In this document: piece after piece, positions 9,251 to 18,960 of the stretch
Layout of the letters: every line of letters starts with the position of its first letter
How positions within the stretch are numbered: the first letter of the stretch is position 1
Assembly (NCBI RefSeq): GCF_003337415.1
Contig: NZ_QPJT01000015.1
Span: 62,001 to 126,000 of the forward strand
DNA: 64,000 nucleotides
Direction of reading: 5' to 3'
DNA from: Anaerobacterium chartisolvens
GTDB lineage: Bacteria; Bacillota; Clostridia; Acetivibrionales; DSM-27016
The notes under the pieces: generated by a model
The model's input: the letters and a program-made list of their open reading frames with translations, nothing else
Databases searched by the model: none
What the model was told of the DNA's origin: nothing
Position numbers and translations under genes: made by a program

Positions 9251-10477
9251 TTATGACAATTCAGAAGATATGTCCTTGGGTACAGAAGGAGTGTCTTCCT
9301 CCGATGAAGGAGCCTCTTCTTTTGAAGAAGATATGCCCTCGTTCATAGCATCACCGTCACCAGAATCATTGGAATTCTTTGCCGGATCATTTTCGGGAAC
9401 CTCTTCAAGCTCCTCATCATCTCTTGTTGTAATTTCACTCATATACCTGGCTCCCGCTATAACAAAAACGGAAATGGCCAGCACCAGTATAATGGCGCTC
9501 AATACTCCCTTATCCGCCAGCACTATGGCACAAAGCCCTAAAGTGGCACTTACGGTATACATTACTACAACAGACTGCCTGTGGCTTAACCCCATGTCAA
9601 TAAGCCTGTGGTGAAGATGTCCCCTGTCCGGCTCCATTATAGGCTTTTTATTTATAATTCTTCTGATAATGGCAAAAGAAGTGTCAAACAAAGGAAGCCC
9701 AAGCACAAGAAGTGGAATTGCTATTGCTATGGCAGCATAGGACTTCAGTGTACCCTGTATGGATATCACTCCCAGCGCAAAGCCCAAAAAATTTGATCCT
9801 GTGTCCCCCATAAAAATTTTTGCGGGATTAAAGTTGTACGGAAGAAAGCCAAGCGCAGATCCCGCTAAAGCCGCTGTCACTATTGCTATATCCCATCTTT
9901 CAAGTATTATGGATATGAAAAACAGCGAAAGAGAAGCTATTGAGGATACTCCAGCCGCAAGGCCATCAAGCCCGTCTATCAGATTTACGGCATTTGTTAT
10001 GCCTACTATCCATAAAATAGTTATACCATAGGATATTACAGGATTGAGCTCGGAAATACCTATTGAAGAAAACGGGTTTGTCACAAAGCCTATACGAGTA
10101 CCTGTAAAAGCTACTATACATGCCGCCGTAATTTGAAACACAAGCTTGTACCTTGCACGCACCTGCTTTATGTCGTCTATTATCCCTATTACTGTAATAA
10201 TAAGTACACCCACAAGAAACCCTATAAATTGAAAATTGGGTTTAAAAGCACTTGAGGCACTTATATACAGGCTTACCGAGGTAAATAATATTGCCACTAA
10301 GAAGCCTGATACAATTGCCAGGCCTCCCAACCTGGCAATTGGCTTTTTATGCATCCTCCTGTTGTCTCTCGGCACATCTATCGCACCCCATTTAAAAGCA
10401 ACCTTTTTTGCTATGGGTGTGGCAGAAAAAGCTACAATAAAGGACAAAATGAAGGATATAAAATACTCGTATATCAA
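9251..10477 (-). CDS. tagO: Undecaprenyl-phosphate GlcNAc-1-phosphate transferase
   Basis: A 408-residue MraY/WecA-family membrane enzyme that starts wall teichoic acid or other surface polymers by moving GlcNAc-1-P from UDP-GlcNAc to the lipid carrier. Seen: ten or eleven membrane segments, [12 protein letters not shown] with the catalytic aspartates, [12 protein letters not shown], and the HLHHRL loop motif. The start is the TTG at 10477 behind AGAAGGTG. Oddly, after the last helix there is an acidic, Ser/Glu-rich tail of about 45 residues (from DDEELEEV on) that the core enzyme does not need. Confidence 0.93.
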   Translation of the reverse strand: MIYEYFISFILSFIVAFSATPIAKKVAFKWGAIDVPRDNRRMHKKPIARLGGLAIVSGFLVAILFTSVSLYISASSAFKPNFQFIGFLVGVLIITVIGIIDDIKQVRARYKLVFQITAACIVAFTGTRIGFVTNPFSSIGISELNPVISYGITILWIVGITNAVNLIDGLDGLAAGVSSIASLSLFFISIILERWDIAIVTAALAGSALGFLPYNFNPAKIFMGDTGSNFLGFALGVISIQGTLKSYAAIAIAIPLLVLGLPLFDTSFAIIRRIINKKPIMEPDRGHLHHRLIDMGLSHRQSVVVMYTVSATLGLCAIVLADKGVLSAIILVLAISVFVIAGARYMSEITTRDDEELEEVPENDPAKNSNDSGDGDAMNEGISSSKEEAPSSEEDTPSVPKDISSELS

Positions 10478-10490
10478 AACAACACCTTCT

Positions 10491-10927
10491 TTAAAATTTG
10501 ACCACCCTTACGCCTGCTTCCTTAAGCAGCTCGGAGGAAAGCTTATCTGGGTACTCTCCGCTGAAAACGACCTTTTTAATTCCTGAATTGATTATCATTT
10601 TTGCACACAATACGCAGGGCTGATGAGTTACGTACATAGTACCGTCCTTAACGCTTGTTCCTGAATACGCAGCCTGAACTATAGCGTTTTGCTCTGCATG
10701 GATAGCTCTGCACAGCTCATGTCTTTCCCCTGAAGGTATCTGCATCTGCTCCCTCATGCAGCCGATCTCCGCGCAATGCTTGCAGCCCACGGGAGCGCCG
10801 TTGTATCCTGTGGCAAGTATTCTTTTATCTTTTACTATCAGAGCCCCTACCTGACGCCTTATACAGGTGGATCTGGTCTTTATAAGATTCACAATGTCCA
10901 TAAAATACTCGTCCCAAGTCGGCCTCA
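10491..10927 (-). CDS. comEB: dCMP deaminase (ComEB-like)
   Basis: A 145-residue zinc deaminase that converts dCMP to dUMP for dTMP synthesis. Seen: the zinc/catalytic motif [11 protein letters not shown] and PCVLCAKMI, plus an extra Cys/His cluster (CKHCAEIGC) seen in dCMP deaminases. The ATG at 10927 sits 7 nt after GGTGGGGG; a GTG at 10943 would overlap that ribosome site. It lies between upp and tagO on the same strand, with 13 nt to the tagO start. Confidence 0.92.
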
Positions 10928-10997
10928 TACGTAAAACCCCCACCCTTTAATGGCATAAAATGTATTTTCTTAAAGCATCTATTTATTCGGACAATAG

Positions 10998-11627
10998 CTA
11001 TTTAGTTCCAAACAGCCTGTCTCCCGCATCCCCTAAGCCGGGAACGATATAGCAGTGGTCATTCAGCTTCTCATCCACACACGCACAGTATATTTCAACA
11101 TCGGGATGCGATTCGTTAACTCTTTTTATACCCTCCGGGGCCGCTATAAGGCACATGAGCTTTACACTGCTTACGCCCTTGTCCTTTATAAACTGTATTG
11201 CAGCAGATGCAGAACCCCCTGTGGCAAGCATGGGATCTAAAATAACAATATCCCTTTCCGCCGCGTCAACAGGAAGCTTGCAGTAATACTCCACAGGCTT
11301 TAAGGTTTCAGGATCCCTGTAAAGTCCTATATGACCCACCTTTGCCATGGGCAGCAACTGTATCATCCCATCCACCATGCCCAGACCGGCCCTTAAAATA
11401 GGCACAATCCCAAGCTTCTTTCCCGAAATCACCTTTGTCTTTGCAATACCTATCGGAGTTTCTATTTCTACCTCCTTAAGAGGCATATTCCTTGTCACTT
11501 CATATCCCATCAGCATTGAAATTTCTGAAACCAGTTCCCTGAATTCCTTTGTGTTTGTATTTTTATCTCTCAAAAGGGATATCTTGTGTTGTATAAGAGG
11601 ATGGTCAAAAACAAATACGTTATTCAT
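10998..11627 (-). CDS. upp: Uracil phosphoribosyltransferase
   Basis: A 209-residue enzyme of pyrimidine salvage that makes UMP from uracil and PRPP. Seen: the PRPP loop [11 protein letters not shown] and the uracil-binding C-terminus [13 protein letters not shown]. The ATG at 11627 has GGGAGG upstream. It starts 16 nt after the rpiB stop. In Bacillus upp sits just before the atp operon; here dCMP deaminase, tagO, mnaA and the motAB insert come in between. Confidence 0.97.
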   Translation of the reverse strand: MNNVFVFDHPLIQHKISLLRDKNTNTKEFRELVSEISMLMGYEVTRNMPLKEVEIETPIGIAKTKVISGKKLGIVPILRAGLGMVDGMIQLLPMAKVGHIGLYRDPETLKPVEYYCKLPVDAAERDIVILDPMLATGGSASAAIQFIKDKGVSSVKLMCLIAAPEGIKRVNESHPDVEIYCACVDEKLNDHCYIVPGLGDAGDRLFGTK

Positions 11628-11643
11628 ACCGCAAATACCTCCC

Positions 11644-12090
11644 TTATTTTAAAAAATTTTTTTCTATTTCACAAATTTTATTTACTCGTGTTAAATGCCT
11701 TCCGCCCTTAAATTCCGACTTAAGCCAGGTATGTACTATATCCAGCCCAAGGTCAACTCCTATCACACGTCCTCCCAATGCAAGTATATTAGCATTGTTA
11801 TGCTCTCTGCTCATCCTTGCCATATAGCTGTCGGTGCAGACGGCAGCTCTTATTCCGCGCACCTTGTTTGCCGCTATGGAAATACCTAAGCCTGTCCCGC
11901 ATATAAGTATTCCCTTTTCACACTCATTATTTATTATTGCCTGTGCCACAGGCAGAGCGATATCAGGATAATCCACCGAATGCTCACTGCAGATTCCGAA
12001 ATCCTTTACTTCGTATTTTTCAGCTTCAAGAAACTCCATAATCTTCAACTTTAATGCGTATCCCCCATGGTCACTGCCTATTGCAATCAT
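11644..12090 (-). CDS. rpiB: Ribose-5-phosphate isomerase B
   Basis: A 148-residue RpiB/LacAB-type sugar-phosphate isomerase of the pentose phosphate pathway. Seen: SDHGGYALK near the N-terminus, the active-site Cys in [14 protein letters not shown] near residue 70, and [11 protein letters not shown]. The start ATG follows AGGAGGATACC. It lies between ywlE and upp, the same order as ywlE-ywlF-upp in Bacillus. Confidence 0.95.
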   Translation of the reverse strand: MIAIGSDHGGYALKLKIMEFLEAEKYEVKDFGICSEHSVDYPDIALPVAQAIINNECEKGILICGTGLGISIAANKVRGIRAAVCTDSYMARMSREHNNANILALGGRVIGVDLGLDIVHTWLKSEFKGGRHLTRVNKICEIEKNFLK

Positions 12091-12176
12091 TGCTGGTATC
12101 CTCCTTATTTACTTTTCATAATTATTTTATAGTATCAGGTTTTATATGTCAAAAAAACTTTCCTTACGAAATTTTT

Positions 12177-12683
12177 CTATATATGCAGCTCCTTCTCCAG
12201 TCTGCGAACAACTCCCTCCAAGGAATTCCTTATTTCGCGCGCGCACTGCTTATACACATGGAGAGGCATTCCGTACGGATCGACAATGTCAAGATCATAG
12301 TTGGAGGTTCCCGAGGCATAGTAATCGGTAGCCCCGGAAGCGTACTCCTTGAGGGTAAATACTTTACCGCGCGCCTTGGGAAACATCGAAATGATCCCTT
12401 CCTTATGGGCTCTTGTCATTGTCAATACTATGGAGGCTTCTTCTATATCTCTGTCCGTTACCTGCTTTGAGCGGTGAAGGCTTATGTCAACGTCCCACTG
12501 CTCCATCAATGCCCTGATTGCGTTTCCGCTGGCACCGTCCCCTGAAAAGGCGGCGGTTCCGGCAGAATTGCAGGTATATTCCACAGACAGCTTGGCATTA
12601 TCCTTTATAATAGATTTAAAAATACCTTCAGCCATGCTGCTCCTGCAGGTGTTTCCCGTACAAATAAAAAGTACTTTTTTCAT
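12177..12683 (-). CDS. ywlE: Low-molecular-weight phosphatase, YwlE (protein-arginine phosphatase) type
   Basis: A 168-residue low-molecular-weight phosphatase. The P-loop CTGNTCRSS begins at about residue 8, and the general-acid Asp is in the C-terminal DIVDPYG. The Thr in CTGNTCR is the residue that sets the arginine-phosphate specificity of Bacillus YwlE, where tyrosine phosphatases have Ile or Leu. With the sua5-ywlE-rpiB order this makes arginine phosphatase the best reading. YwlE reverses McsB marking of proteins for ClpCP. The start ATG lies 22 nt after the sua5 stop. Confidence 0.85.
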   Translation of the reverse strand: MKKVLFICTGNTCRSSMAEGIFKSIIKDNAKLSVEYTCNSAGTAAFSGDGASGNAIRALMEQWDVDISLHRSKQVTDRDIEEASIVLTMTRAHKEGIISMFPKARGKVFTLKEYASGATDYYASGTSNYDLDIVDPYGMPLHVYKQCAREIRNSLEGVVRRLEKELHI

Positions 12684-12705
12684 AGCTCTAACCCCAATTC
12701 CCTAA

Positions 12706-13758
12706 TCAAACCCTTATTATATTATACCCTGCCGCCTTATTCATTCTGTTCATAACGGCAAGACCTATTCCCGCACTGTCTATTGCCTCCGATATTATTA
12801 CCTGCACACCCATGGAATCCATCTCCCTTAAAACCTTAAACAGGCGTGCAGCTATTGTCTCGGGATTGTCCCTGTCGCCCATTGATATTACGTTTTCAAA
12901 AGGGTACATGTCTATGGTCTGCCGTGTAGCCAGTATTCCGGCCTTTATGCCCCTGCCTTTATACTCGCCCGCCAATTCCTTTATCTTAAAGGCAACGTGC
13001 TTAACCTCCCCCTCCACGACAATCACCTTCGCTCTTGGAGAGTAATGAGTATACTTCATCCCGGGAGCTTTGGGGACAGAATCCTTTTTTGCTCCGTCCG
13101 CATCCGATGGTTCGATACTCACAGGGCCCACCAGACCCTCAAGCTGCAATAGAGTTATTCCTCCCGGCCTCAGTACGGCGGGAGGCACCGACGTCATATC
13201 CACAACTGTGGATTCTAAGCCGACTTGCGCGCTTCCCGCGTCAATGATAACATGCACCTTACCCTGCAAATCCTCAATGACATGGCGGGCAATTGTAGGG
13301 CTGGGAAGCCCCGAGGTGTTTGCACTGGGCGCCGCCACAGGAACACCGGCCTCCCGTATTAAAGCCAGTGCCACAGGATGCGCCGGCATTCTTACACCTA
13401 CGGTATTCAGCCCTGCCGTAACGGCATCGGGAACTATGCCGGACTTTTCCATGATGATGGTAAGAGGCCCCGGCCAAAGTTTGTCCATCATAAGGGAGGC
13501 CTTGTAAGGGATACCGGCAACCAAACTATTGACAGAGTCTTTACAGGCAACATGCACAATCAGAGGATTGTCTCCCGGGCGCCCCTTTGCCTCAAAAATT
13601 CCCGAAACAGCATTGCCATCCAGTGCATTGGCTCCCAGCCCATACACCGTTTCGGTAGGGAATGCCACCAAGCCGCCGGACTTTATAACCTCAGCACAGT
13701 ACCCAAGCTTTCCCATATCTATGCTGTTTACATCCAACGCAATAATTTCAGTTTTCAC
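12706..13758 (-). CDS. tsaC: L-threonylcarbamoyladenylate synthase (Sua5 form)
   Basis: A 350-residue Sua5-type enzyme that makes threonylcarbamoyl-AMP for the t6A37 modification of ANN-decoding tRNAs. Seen: the YrdC domain (GGLVAFPTETVYGLGANAL, KGRPGDNPLIVHV, SANTSGLPSPT, LRPGGIT) to about residue 205, and a C-terminal Sua5 domain joined by a linker ending GMKYTHYSPRA. The start ATG is at 13758, 17 nt after the ZIP transporter stop. This is the long two-domain form, equivalent to ywlC. Confidence 0.95.
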   Translation of the reverse strand: MKTEIIALDVNSIDMGKLGYCAEVIKSGGLVAFPTETVYGLGANALDGNAVSGIFEAKGRPGDNPLIVHVACKDSVNSLVAGIPYKASLMMDKLWPGPLTIIMEKSGIVPDAVTAGLNTVGVRMPAHPVALALIREAGVPVAAPSANTSGLPSPTIARHVIEDLQGKVHVIIDAGSAQVGLESTVVDMTSVPPAVLRPGGITLLQLEGLVGPVSIEPSDADGAKKDSVPKAPGMKYTHYSPRAKVIVVEGEVKHVAFKIKELAGEYKGRGIKAGILATRQTIDMYPFENVISMGDRDNPETIAARLFKVLREMDSMGVQVIISEAIDSAGIGLAVMNRMNKAAGYNIIRV

Positions 13759-13775
13759 ACTCCCTTACCTTCCCT

Positions 13776-14516
13776 TCAATTATATATTGTAACTAAAATG
13801 CCGCATAAAATACCGATAACATTTCCTAGGGACGGAAGCCTTCCAGCGTATAGCCTTTTTGATTGAGGCACAATTTCAGCACATACTATATAAAGCATTG
13901 CCCCTGCCGCAAAGCCCAGGCATACGGGTATGAAAAGCTGTGAAAGCTCTCCCAGAACGGCCCCTGCCAAGGCGCCCAATCCCATCGGTACACCCGAAAG
14001 CACCGTAATTAAGAAAGCCTTCATTTTTGAAAATCCTCCGGCTCTCATGGGTACAGCCATTGCCACTCCCTCTGGTATATCATGTATCAATATAACAAGG
14101 GTAAGTGTAAACCCCAGGCTTGCAGATGCCTCAAAGCCCGAGCCAACTGCAAAGCCCTCGGGGAAATTATGCAGTGCAATCCCCATTGCCGTGAGTATTC
14201 CTGTCTGCAAAAGCTTGTCTCCCCTGTGCGTCCTCTTGAAAACCGCCGCCTTGCTCAGCATATTTTCAAATAATATAACAGCACAAACACCTGCGAACAT
14301 TCCAAAAAAGGCCAGACCCGCACTCCCCAGTCTGAATGCTTCCGGTATCAGCTCAAAGCATACAACAGAGGTCATTATCCCTGCCGAAAATTCCAGTATG
14401 AGGCTCATAAAGCGGTTGCTTATATCGTTAATGAAAAAAGCCATAAGCCCGCCTATAGAGGTTCCTATAATTCCCGACGCCAAACCTATTAACGTAACAC
14501 GGATCAAATATTCCAT
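13776..14516 (-). CDS. ZIP-family divalent metal transporter
   Basis: A 246-residue membrane protein with about eight helices. Seen: the paired metal-site motifs HNFPEGFAVG (helix IV) and HDIPEGVAMAVP (helix V) of the ZupT/GufA branch of ZIP transporters, which bring Zn or other divalent ions into the cytoplasm. The start ATG is at 14516. It lies between prfA and sua5, where Bacillus has other genes such as prmC, spoIIR and ywlB. The exact substrate cannot be read from sequence. Confidence 0.9.
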   Translation of the reverse strand: MEYLIRVTLIGLASGIIGTSIGGLMAFFINDISNRFMSLILEFSAGIMTSVVCFELIPEAFRLGSAGLAFFGMFAGVCAVILFENMLSKAAVFKRTHRGDKLLQTGILTAMGIALHNFPEGFAVGSGFEASASLGFTLTLVILIHDIPEGVAMAVPMRAGGFSKMKAFLITVLSGVPMGLGALAGAVLGELSQLFIPVCLGFAAGAMLYIVCAEIVPQSKRLYAGRLPSLGNVIGILCGILVTIYN

Positions 14517-14607
14517 AGCTCCTCCCGGTAATAAAACATTCCTTTTAATCTTATTCCCGAAGGAGAGGTAATATTGCAGTATTTCATTAAATAAGGCCTA
14601 AGAACCC

Positions 14608-15687
14608 TCAGTCCTCTTCATCGCTTCCGCTTCCGAGCCTCCCTGCATGGTCTGAAGTAATCAGAGAATCAAAGATCTCGTCAAAGTCTCCGTTCAAAAC
14701 CTCCTCCAGCTTATATAAGGTAAGGCCTATTCTGTGATCCGTAACTCTGCCCTGAGGATAGTTATATGTCCTGATTCTTTCACTTCTGTCCCCCGTACCC
14801 ACCTGGCTTTTTCTTGCCTGTGCAACTTCGGAGTGCTGCTGCATCTGTGCAATGTCATAAAGCTTTGACCTTAAAATCTTCATTGCCTTGTCCTTGTTTT
14901 TATGCTGAGATCTCTGATCCTGACAGGTAACCACAATTCCGCTTGGCCTGTGCGTTATCCTGATGGCAGAATCGGTCTTGTTTATGTGCTGCCCCCCTGC
15001 ACCCGATGCGCGGTATGTATCTATATCCAAATCTGAGGCGTTTATTTCCACGTCTACTTCATCAACCTCAGGCAAAACCGCTACTGTAATGGTAGAGGTA
15101 TGTATTCTTCCGCTTGATTCGGTGGAAGGCACCCTTTGAACCCTATGAACCCCACTCTCGAATTTTAAGCGGCTGTAAGCGCCCTTTGCCTCTATTGAAA
15201 ACACCACTTCCTTAAAGCCTCCCAGCTCAGTGGCATTGGAATCAAGTATTTCTGTTTTCCAACGTCTTCGCTCGGCATACATTGAATACGCCCTGAAAAG
15301 AACTCCCGCAAAAAGAGCGGCTTCTTCCCCGCCCGCACCTCCTCTTATTTCAACAATGACGCTTCTGTCATCATTGGGGTCCTTGGGCAGCAGCAATATT
15401 TTGAGCTCCTGCTTAACACTGTCAAAGCACCCATAAAGCTCCTTCAATTCAGCTTCGGCCATTTCCTTAAAGTCCTTGTCGGAACTATCTCCAAGAAGCT
15501 CTTTAGTTTCGTCGATATCGTTGCTGATTTTTTTGTATTCACGGTATTTTGATACGATATCCCCCAGCTCGGAATGCTCTTTCATCAGCTTCCTATACTC
15601 ATCCTGATTTGAAATAACAGCAGGATCGCTCAGCTTCAGGTTAATTTCATCGTATCTGTTTTCCAGTACTTCAAGTTTGTCGAACAT
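14608..15687 (-). CDS. prfA: Peptide chain release factor 1
   Basis: A 359-residue RF1 that ends translation at UAA and UAG. Seen: the GGQ catalytic loop [16 protein letters not shown] and the codon-recognition P-x-T motif (PST in [17 protein letters not shown]), which marks RF1 rather than RF2. The ATG at 15687 follows GAGGTG; an ATG at 15699 would start inside that ribosome site. It is the most upstream gene of the conserved prfA-ywl-upp-atp stretch. The usual downstream partner prmC is absent. Confidence 0.96.
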   Translation of the reverse strand: MFDKLEVLENRYDEINLKLSDPAVISNQDEYRKLMKEHSELGDIVSKYREYKKISNDIDETKELLGDSSDKDFKEMAEAELKELYGCFDSVKQELKILLLPKDPNDDRSVIVEIRGGAGGEEAALFAGVLFRAYSMYAERRRWKTEILDSNATELGGFKEVVFSIEAKGAYSRLKFESGVHRVQRVPSTESSGRIHTSTITVAVLPEVDEVDVEINASDLDIDTYRASGAGGQHINKTDSAIRITHRPSGIVVTCQDQRSQHKNKDKAMKILRSKLYDIAQMQQHSEVAQARKSQVGTGDRSERIRTYNYPQGRVTDHRIGLTLYKLEEVLNGDFDEIFDSLITSDHAGRLGSGSDEED

Positions 15688-15840
15688 TCCACACCTCATG
15701 TATAAAAATAAATTTACGATGTTATATTATAGCATAATATATTATCCAAATCTACAATTATAAATAATGGAAATTTATCTCACAAGCTTTTTATATTGCC
15801 TGTAAATATAAAAAGCTTATAAAAGGGCTTTTACATGCAA

Positions 15841-15868
15841 GCAGGGAGGGTGTATACACCCTCCCTGC
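15841..15868. terminator. Bidirectional hairpin between prfA and a small membrane-protein gene
   Basis: GCAGGGAGGGTGTA-TACACCCTCCCTGC is a perfect 14-bp palindrome 30 nt downstream of the small-protein stop. A second small palindrome (AGGCTTTAAGCCT) follows at 15870-15882. There is no strong T-run on either side, so it may act as a stability or weak termination element. Confidence 0.5.
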
Positions 15869-15898
15869 TCAGGCTTTAAGCCTTTAAATTATGTACAT

Positions 15899-16048
15899 CT
15901 AATCCTTGCAATATCCGCTGTTGCATCCTCCAAAGCCGCCAAATCCGCCTCCGCAGCAGCAGCACAGGATAACAATTATAACTATTATCCATATCCACTC
16001 GCTTCCTCCTCCGAAGAAGCCGCCAAATCCGCCTCTTTCATCTGACAT
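15899..16048 (-). CDS. Tiny Gly/Cys-rich membrane protein
   Basis: A 49-residue peptide. The ATG at 16048 follows AAAGGAG at good spacing. Seen: a Gly-rich head (MSDERGGFGGFFGGGS), one very hydrophobic helix (WIWIIVIIVILCCCC) ending in four cysteines, a second Gly/Phe-rich stretch, and the tail GYCKD. The layout recalls the YjcZ-type tiny membrane proteins of spore formers, but I cannot assign it firmly. A relative with the same plan and a similar CKD tail lies at 18420-18548, on the other side of the large protease gene. Confidence 0.75.
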   Translation of the reverse strand: MSDERGGFGGFFGGGSEWIWIIVIIVILCCCCGGGFGGFGGCNSGYCKD

Positions 16049-16298
16049 AATTAATTCACTCCTTTCAAAATCACTATTCGGTATTGCGGGAATAATTCCA
16101 ACGCAAATTTTTATAATGCTTACACATTTTTCAAAAGTACCTGTCAAACCTGCCAATAGTGTTTTGTACTTCCATAACAGGCTTTTAGTCCATGCTATGC
16201 TTTTATTTACGCTTCCAAGAGCCTTTTACAGTCACTATCATACTATTCACACTTATCAATTTGTGTTACCCTCCCTGGCAGAGAATAAATTAAATTTT

Positions 16299-18311
16299 TC
16301 AGGTGTTGACGGAATAATTATAATAAATCCTATCTGTCTTTCTATGTACATTGACAGGAATCAGGCATATTTCCTTATGCATTTCTCCAAAGCTTTCACA
16401 TATTATTTGTGCTCTGCTGTTTCTTCCTGATAGCTGAACATCTGAAATTTCACAGGAATCATCGCTGCGCTTCCTTTTTTGGAGCTTAAACTTCATTCCT
16501 CTATCCCCGCGCCTTTCAACCGTTATTTTGAGATTTTTCCCCGCAGCCCCGACAGAGGGCTTAAAAAGTACATAGCAGGAGGCCATGTGATCCAGCCTTC
16601 CGCTTTGATGCCCAACGGGATATGCCGTATATATGTTTTTTATCTTAAGGGCCGAGGTCCACAATGCTCCCTCCTTGTAATACTGAGCAGGATTAAAGTT
16701 GCAGGCGGCAAATCTTTCGAATGCTGTCTCAATACCGTCCTTAGGATTTATTTCCCTTATGGCGTCGTTGATGGCATTTAAGCTGTTTCGATGCGCCTTT
16801 GCCTGAAGCTCCCACACCCTTTTTATAATCTTATGCCCTCCCATATTTTCCGAAAGGTATTTTGCAAATATAACTCCCCCGTAATTGCTTTGTTCAAGCG
16901 ACTTCTGAGGATTGGAAAACACCCTGTCTATATACTGTATATAGTCATTAATGCTGGTATATATTTCATCCTCATTCCAGGTAGCCGTTGCCTCCTTCCA
17001 CCATGAATCGGCATCTGCGTTATACGCATTCTGTACGGCATGAAAAAACTCGTGCGCAGCCGTCACCCTCATACAATCATTCCTGCTTTTTTTAAATCCC
17101 TTTGAGGCCGCATAGCTGTTATCTATGCATATATAGCAGGATGAGGTTCTAGGTTCCCATGATGACGTCCCATAAAAGGTTTTTGGAAACATCACCCCGT
17201 ATATTCCTCTTAAGTCATATACATATATGTCAAAATCCTTTTTGCCGGGATCGAGTACAGGGGCTTTAAAGCCTCTTGTCTCGCACGTTATATTCCTTGA
17301 ATTATCAAAAGCCGCTCCCACAGACTCTATATAATCGGGAATGCCGCTCCTGTTGGTATCTGCCGCAGATACCGCATTTGCTCCCGACAGGGTGTAATGT
17401 ATTTTAAAGTAGCCCGATTTGCTGGTATAAGCCCTGTCCAGCTTAGGAGGGGATGATATGTACCTCTCAGCCTCTCTTTTAATCTCACTGTCGGCATTAT
17501 CTCCCAAAATATAGTCATATATCTCCTTTATCATTGTAGTGGCGCTTTTAATAGGGACTGAAGACCTGTACTCCCTTGTGAGCTTTTGACTGTCAAATAT
17601 GGAGTGCAGATAATGGAGTATCTTTTTCTTTTCGTCCAGAATTCCGTTTTCAAAAGCCATTCTTACCTTTCCCTCAGAAGACACCTCGGGTATTTTTGTA
17701 TTTATTAAAACCTGCCGGGTTACACTTCCCGCAGATATATTTACATTCAGCTTAACGCTCTGCAAATCATTATGCCTGAGACAAAATCTGCTATCCTCGA
17801 GACTAAGCTGCCGGTTGTCAAACAAATATCTTACCTTCCCTGCCAATATGTTTCCATCCCGGTCCTTTAAAACCATGTTCAAAGAGAAATCCTCATTAAA
17901 TTCAACCTCCTGAATGTCTCCCGTTTTTAATTCTATAGAAGCCACATCTCTTAATGCAAAGTCATTTACAGAGGCTTTTTTTTCATCAATATATATGTCG
18001 GTATTTATAGCTCCCGTTCCCTCAGGGAGTGTATTTATGTCCAAATTTACGGTATATTTGCCTCCATCAGCATCAAAGCTGTATTCTCCGTTTTCATCCG
18101 TCTTTACACTTGATATAAGCCTTTCCTTTATTACAAAAACCCCGTCATCCTTTGCCGGGTCAATTTTATTTTTAGGATCAGACCTGTAAAGATTTACCGT
18201 AACACCGGGAAGCACCTGCTCATCCTTATCCACAGTATTATTATGGTTAGAGTCTTTGTACACAACCCCTTTAATAACCTTTTTAGCTGTATCCCTTGTA
18301 ATCATATGCAT
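16299..18311 (-). CDS. Putative zinc metalloprotease with an N-terminal Cna-B/SdrD-like domain
   Basis: A 670-residue protein. Residues 13-120 look like a Cna-B/SdrD B domain (GVVYKDSNHNNTVDKDEQVLPGVTVNLYR, TDENGEYSFDADGGKYTV). Residues 295-470 resemble the MXAN_6640-type putative metalloproteases: DTNRSGIPDYIE, the zinc motif HEFFH at 420-424, and WWKEATATW with a candidate third ligand near E440. The C-terminal 130 residues are probably beta-rich. No signal peptide, membrane segment or sorting signal is seen, which is odd for such a protein. The ATG at 18311 begins MHMITRD. It is flanked by two tiny membrane-protein genes on the same strand. Confidence 0.7.
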   Translation of the reverse strand: MHMITRDTAKKVIKGVVYKDSNHNNTVDKDEQVLPGVTVNLYRSDPKNKIDPAKDDGVFVIKERLISSVKTDENGEYSFDADGGKYTVNLDINTLPEGTGAINTDIYIDEKKASVNDFALRDVASIELKTGDIQEVEFNEDFSLNMVLKDRDGNILAGKVRYLFDNRQLSLEDSRFCLRHNDLQSVKLNVNISAGSVTRQVLINTKIPEVSSEGKVRMAFENGILDEKKKILHYLHSIFDSQKLTREYRSSVPIKSATTMIKEIYDYILGDNADSEIKREAERYISSPPKLDRAYTSKSGYFKIHYTLSGANAVSAADTNRSGIPDYIESVGAAFDNSRNITCETRGFKAPVLDPGKKDFDIYVYDLRGIYGVMFPKTFYGTSSWEPRTSSCYICIDNSYAASKGFKKSRNDCMRVTAAHEFFHAVQNAYNADADSWWKEATATWNEDEIYTSINDYIQYIDRVFSNPQKSLEQSNYGGVIFAKYLSENMGGHKIIKRVWELQAKAHRNSLNAINDAIREINPKDGIETAFERFAACNFNPAQYYKEGALWTSALKIKNIYTAYPVGHQSGRLDHMASCYVLFKPSVGAAGKNLKITVERRGDRGMKFKLQKRKRSDDSCEISDVQLSGRNSRAQIICESFGEMHKEICLIPVNVHRKTDRIYYNYSVNT

Positions 18312-18419
18312 ACCTTTTCACCTCCGCAGAAATAATCAAATATATATCCCCACTAAAAACTATGTCCATTATATAAATAGAAGCCACCAGCAGGTGACTT
18401 CTACCCTTAAGGAGTATGT

Positions 18420-18548
18420 TTATGCGTTATCCTTGCAAGCGCCATAACCTATTCCGCCGCAATAAAACAACAGAAGGAATATGATTATAAAGAACAGTAT
18501 TGTACAATCATTTCCAAAAAATCCTCCATATCCTCCACATCCGCCCAT
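18420..18548 (-). CDS. Tiny Gly/Cys-rich membrane protein, relative of 15899-16048
   Basis: A 42-residue peptide, with the ATG at 18548 seven nt after AAAGGAG. Seen: a Gly-rich head (MGGCGGYGGFFGNDC), a helix of hydrophobic residues (TILFFIIIFLLLFYC), then GGIGYGACKDNA. The order Gly-rich head, one helix, Gly/Cys tail and CKD is shared with the peptide at 15899-16048. It resembles YjcZ-like small proteins of endospore formers; a role in the spore envelope is inference. The stop is 108 nt before the start of the metalloprotease gene. Confidence 0.7.
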   Translation of the reverse strand: MGGCGGYGGFFGNDCTILFFIIIFLLLFYCGGIGYGACKDNA

Positions 18549-18725
18549 ATGAACTCTCCTTTCAACTTTATGTTAATATTAATTTCATTTGTAATATTAA
18601 TATATTAATAGATTGTAGCATTTGTTACATAAAGTGCAGGTAAAAATATATGAAGAATGCAAGTGTCTGAACAAACTCCCATAACAAATTTGTAATAAAT
18701 TCTATAATAATTAAATTAATCCTTG

Positions 18726-18754
18726 TTGACAAGGAGCGGCATCTAATGTAAAAT
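18726..18754 (+). promoter_or_regulatory. Sigma-A promoter of tRNA-Ser
   Basis: TTGACA (18726-18731), a 17-nt spacer and TAAAAT (18749-18754) form a near-consensus promoter 38 nt before the tRNA 5' end. Confidence 0.8.
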
Positions 18755-18792
18755 AGTTAAGCGGTGCTGGTATTTGTACCGCATAATTTTAT

Positions 18793-18883
18793 GGAAAGAT
18801 GGCTGAGCTGGTCTAAGGCGCACGACTGGAAATCGTGTGAACGCTAACCCGTTCCGAGGGTTCGAATCCCTCTCTTTCCGCCA
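18793..18883 (+). tRNA. tRNA-Ser(GGA)
   Basis: A class II tRNA. The acceptor stem GGAAAGA pairs with TCTTTCC, the discriminator base is G, and CCA is encoded. The anticodon stem CACGA/TCGTG encloses loop CTGGAAA, giving anticodon GGA. A long variable arm (GTGAACGCTAACCCGTTCC region) and the T arm GAGGGTTCGAATCCCTC are present. It reads serine codons UCC and UCU. It marks the border between core genes on the left and accessory genes on the right. Confidence 0.96.
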
Positions 18884-18923
18884 AAGTAAAAGCTGGCAAT
18901 TGAGACATATTGACAGCAAAAGG

Positions 18924-18960
18924 AAATCTCGCTACACAAGTTTGTAGTGAGATTTTTCTT
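18924..18960 (+). terminator. Terminator after tRNA-Ser
   Basis: AAATCTCGCTAC (18924-18935) pairs with GTAGTGAGATTT (18944-18955), 12 bp with one wobble, and is followed by a T-rich run. It lies 41 nt after the tRNA. Confidence 0.8.
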
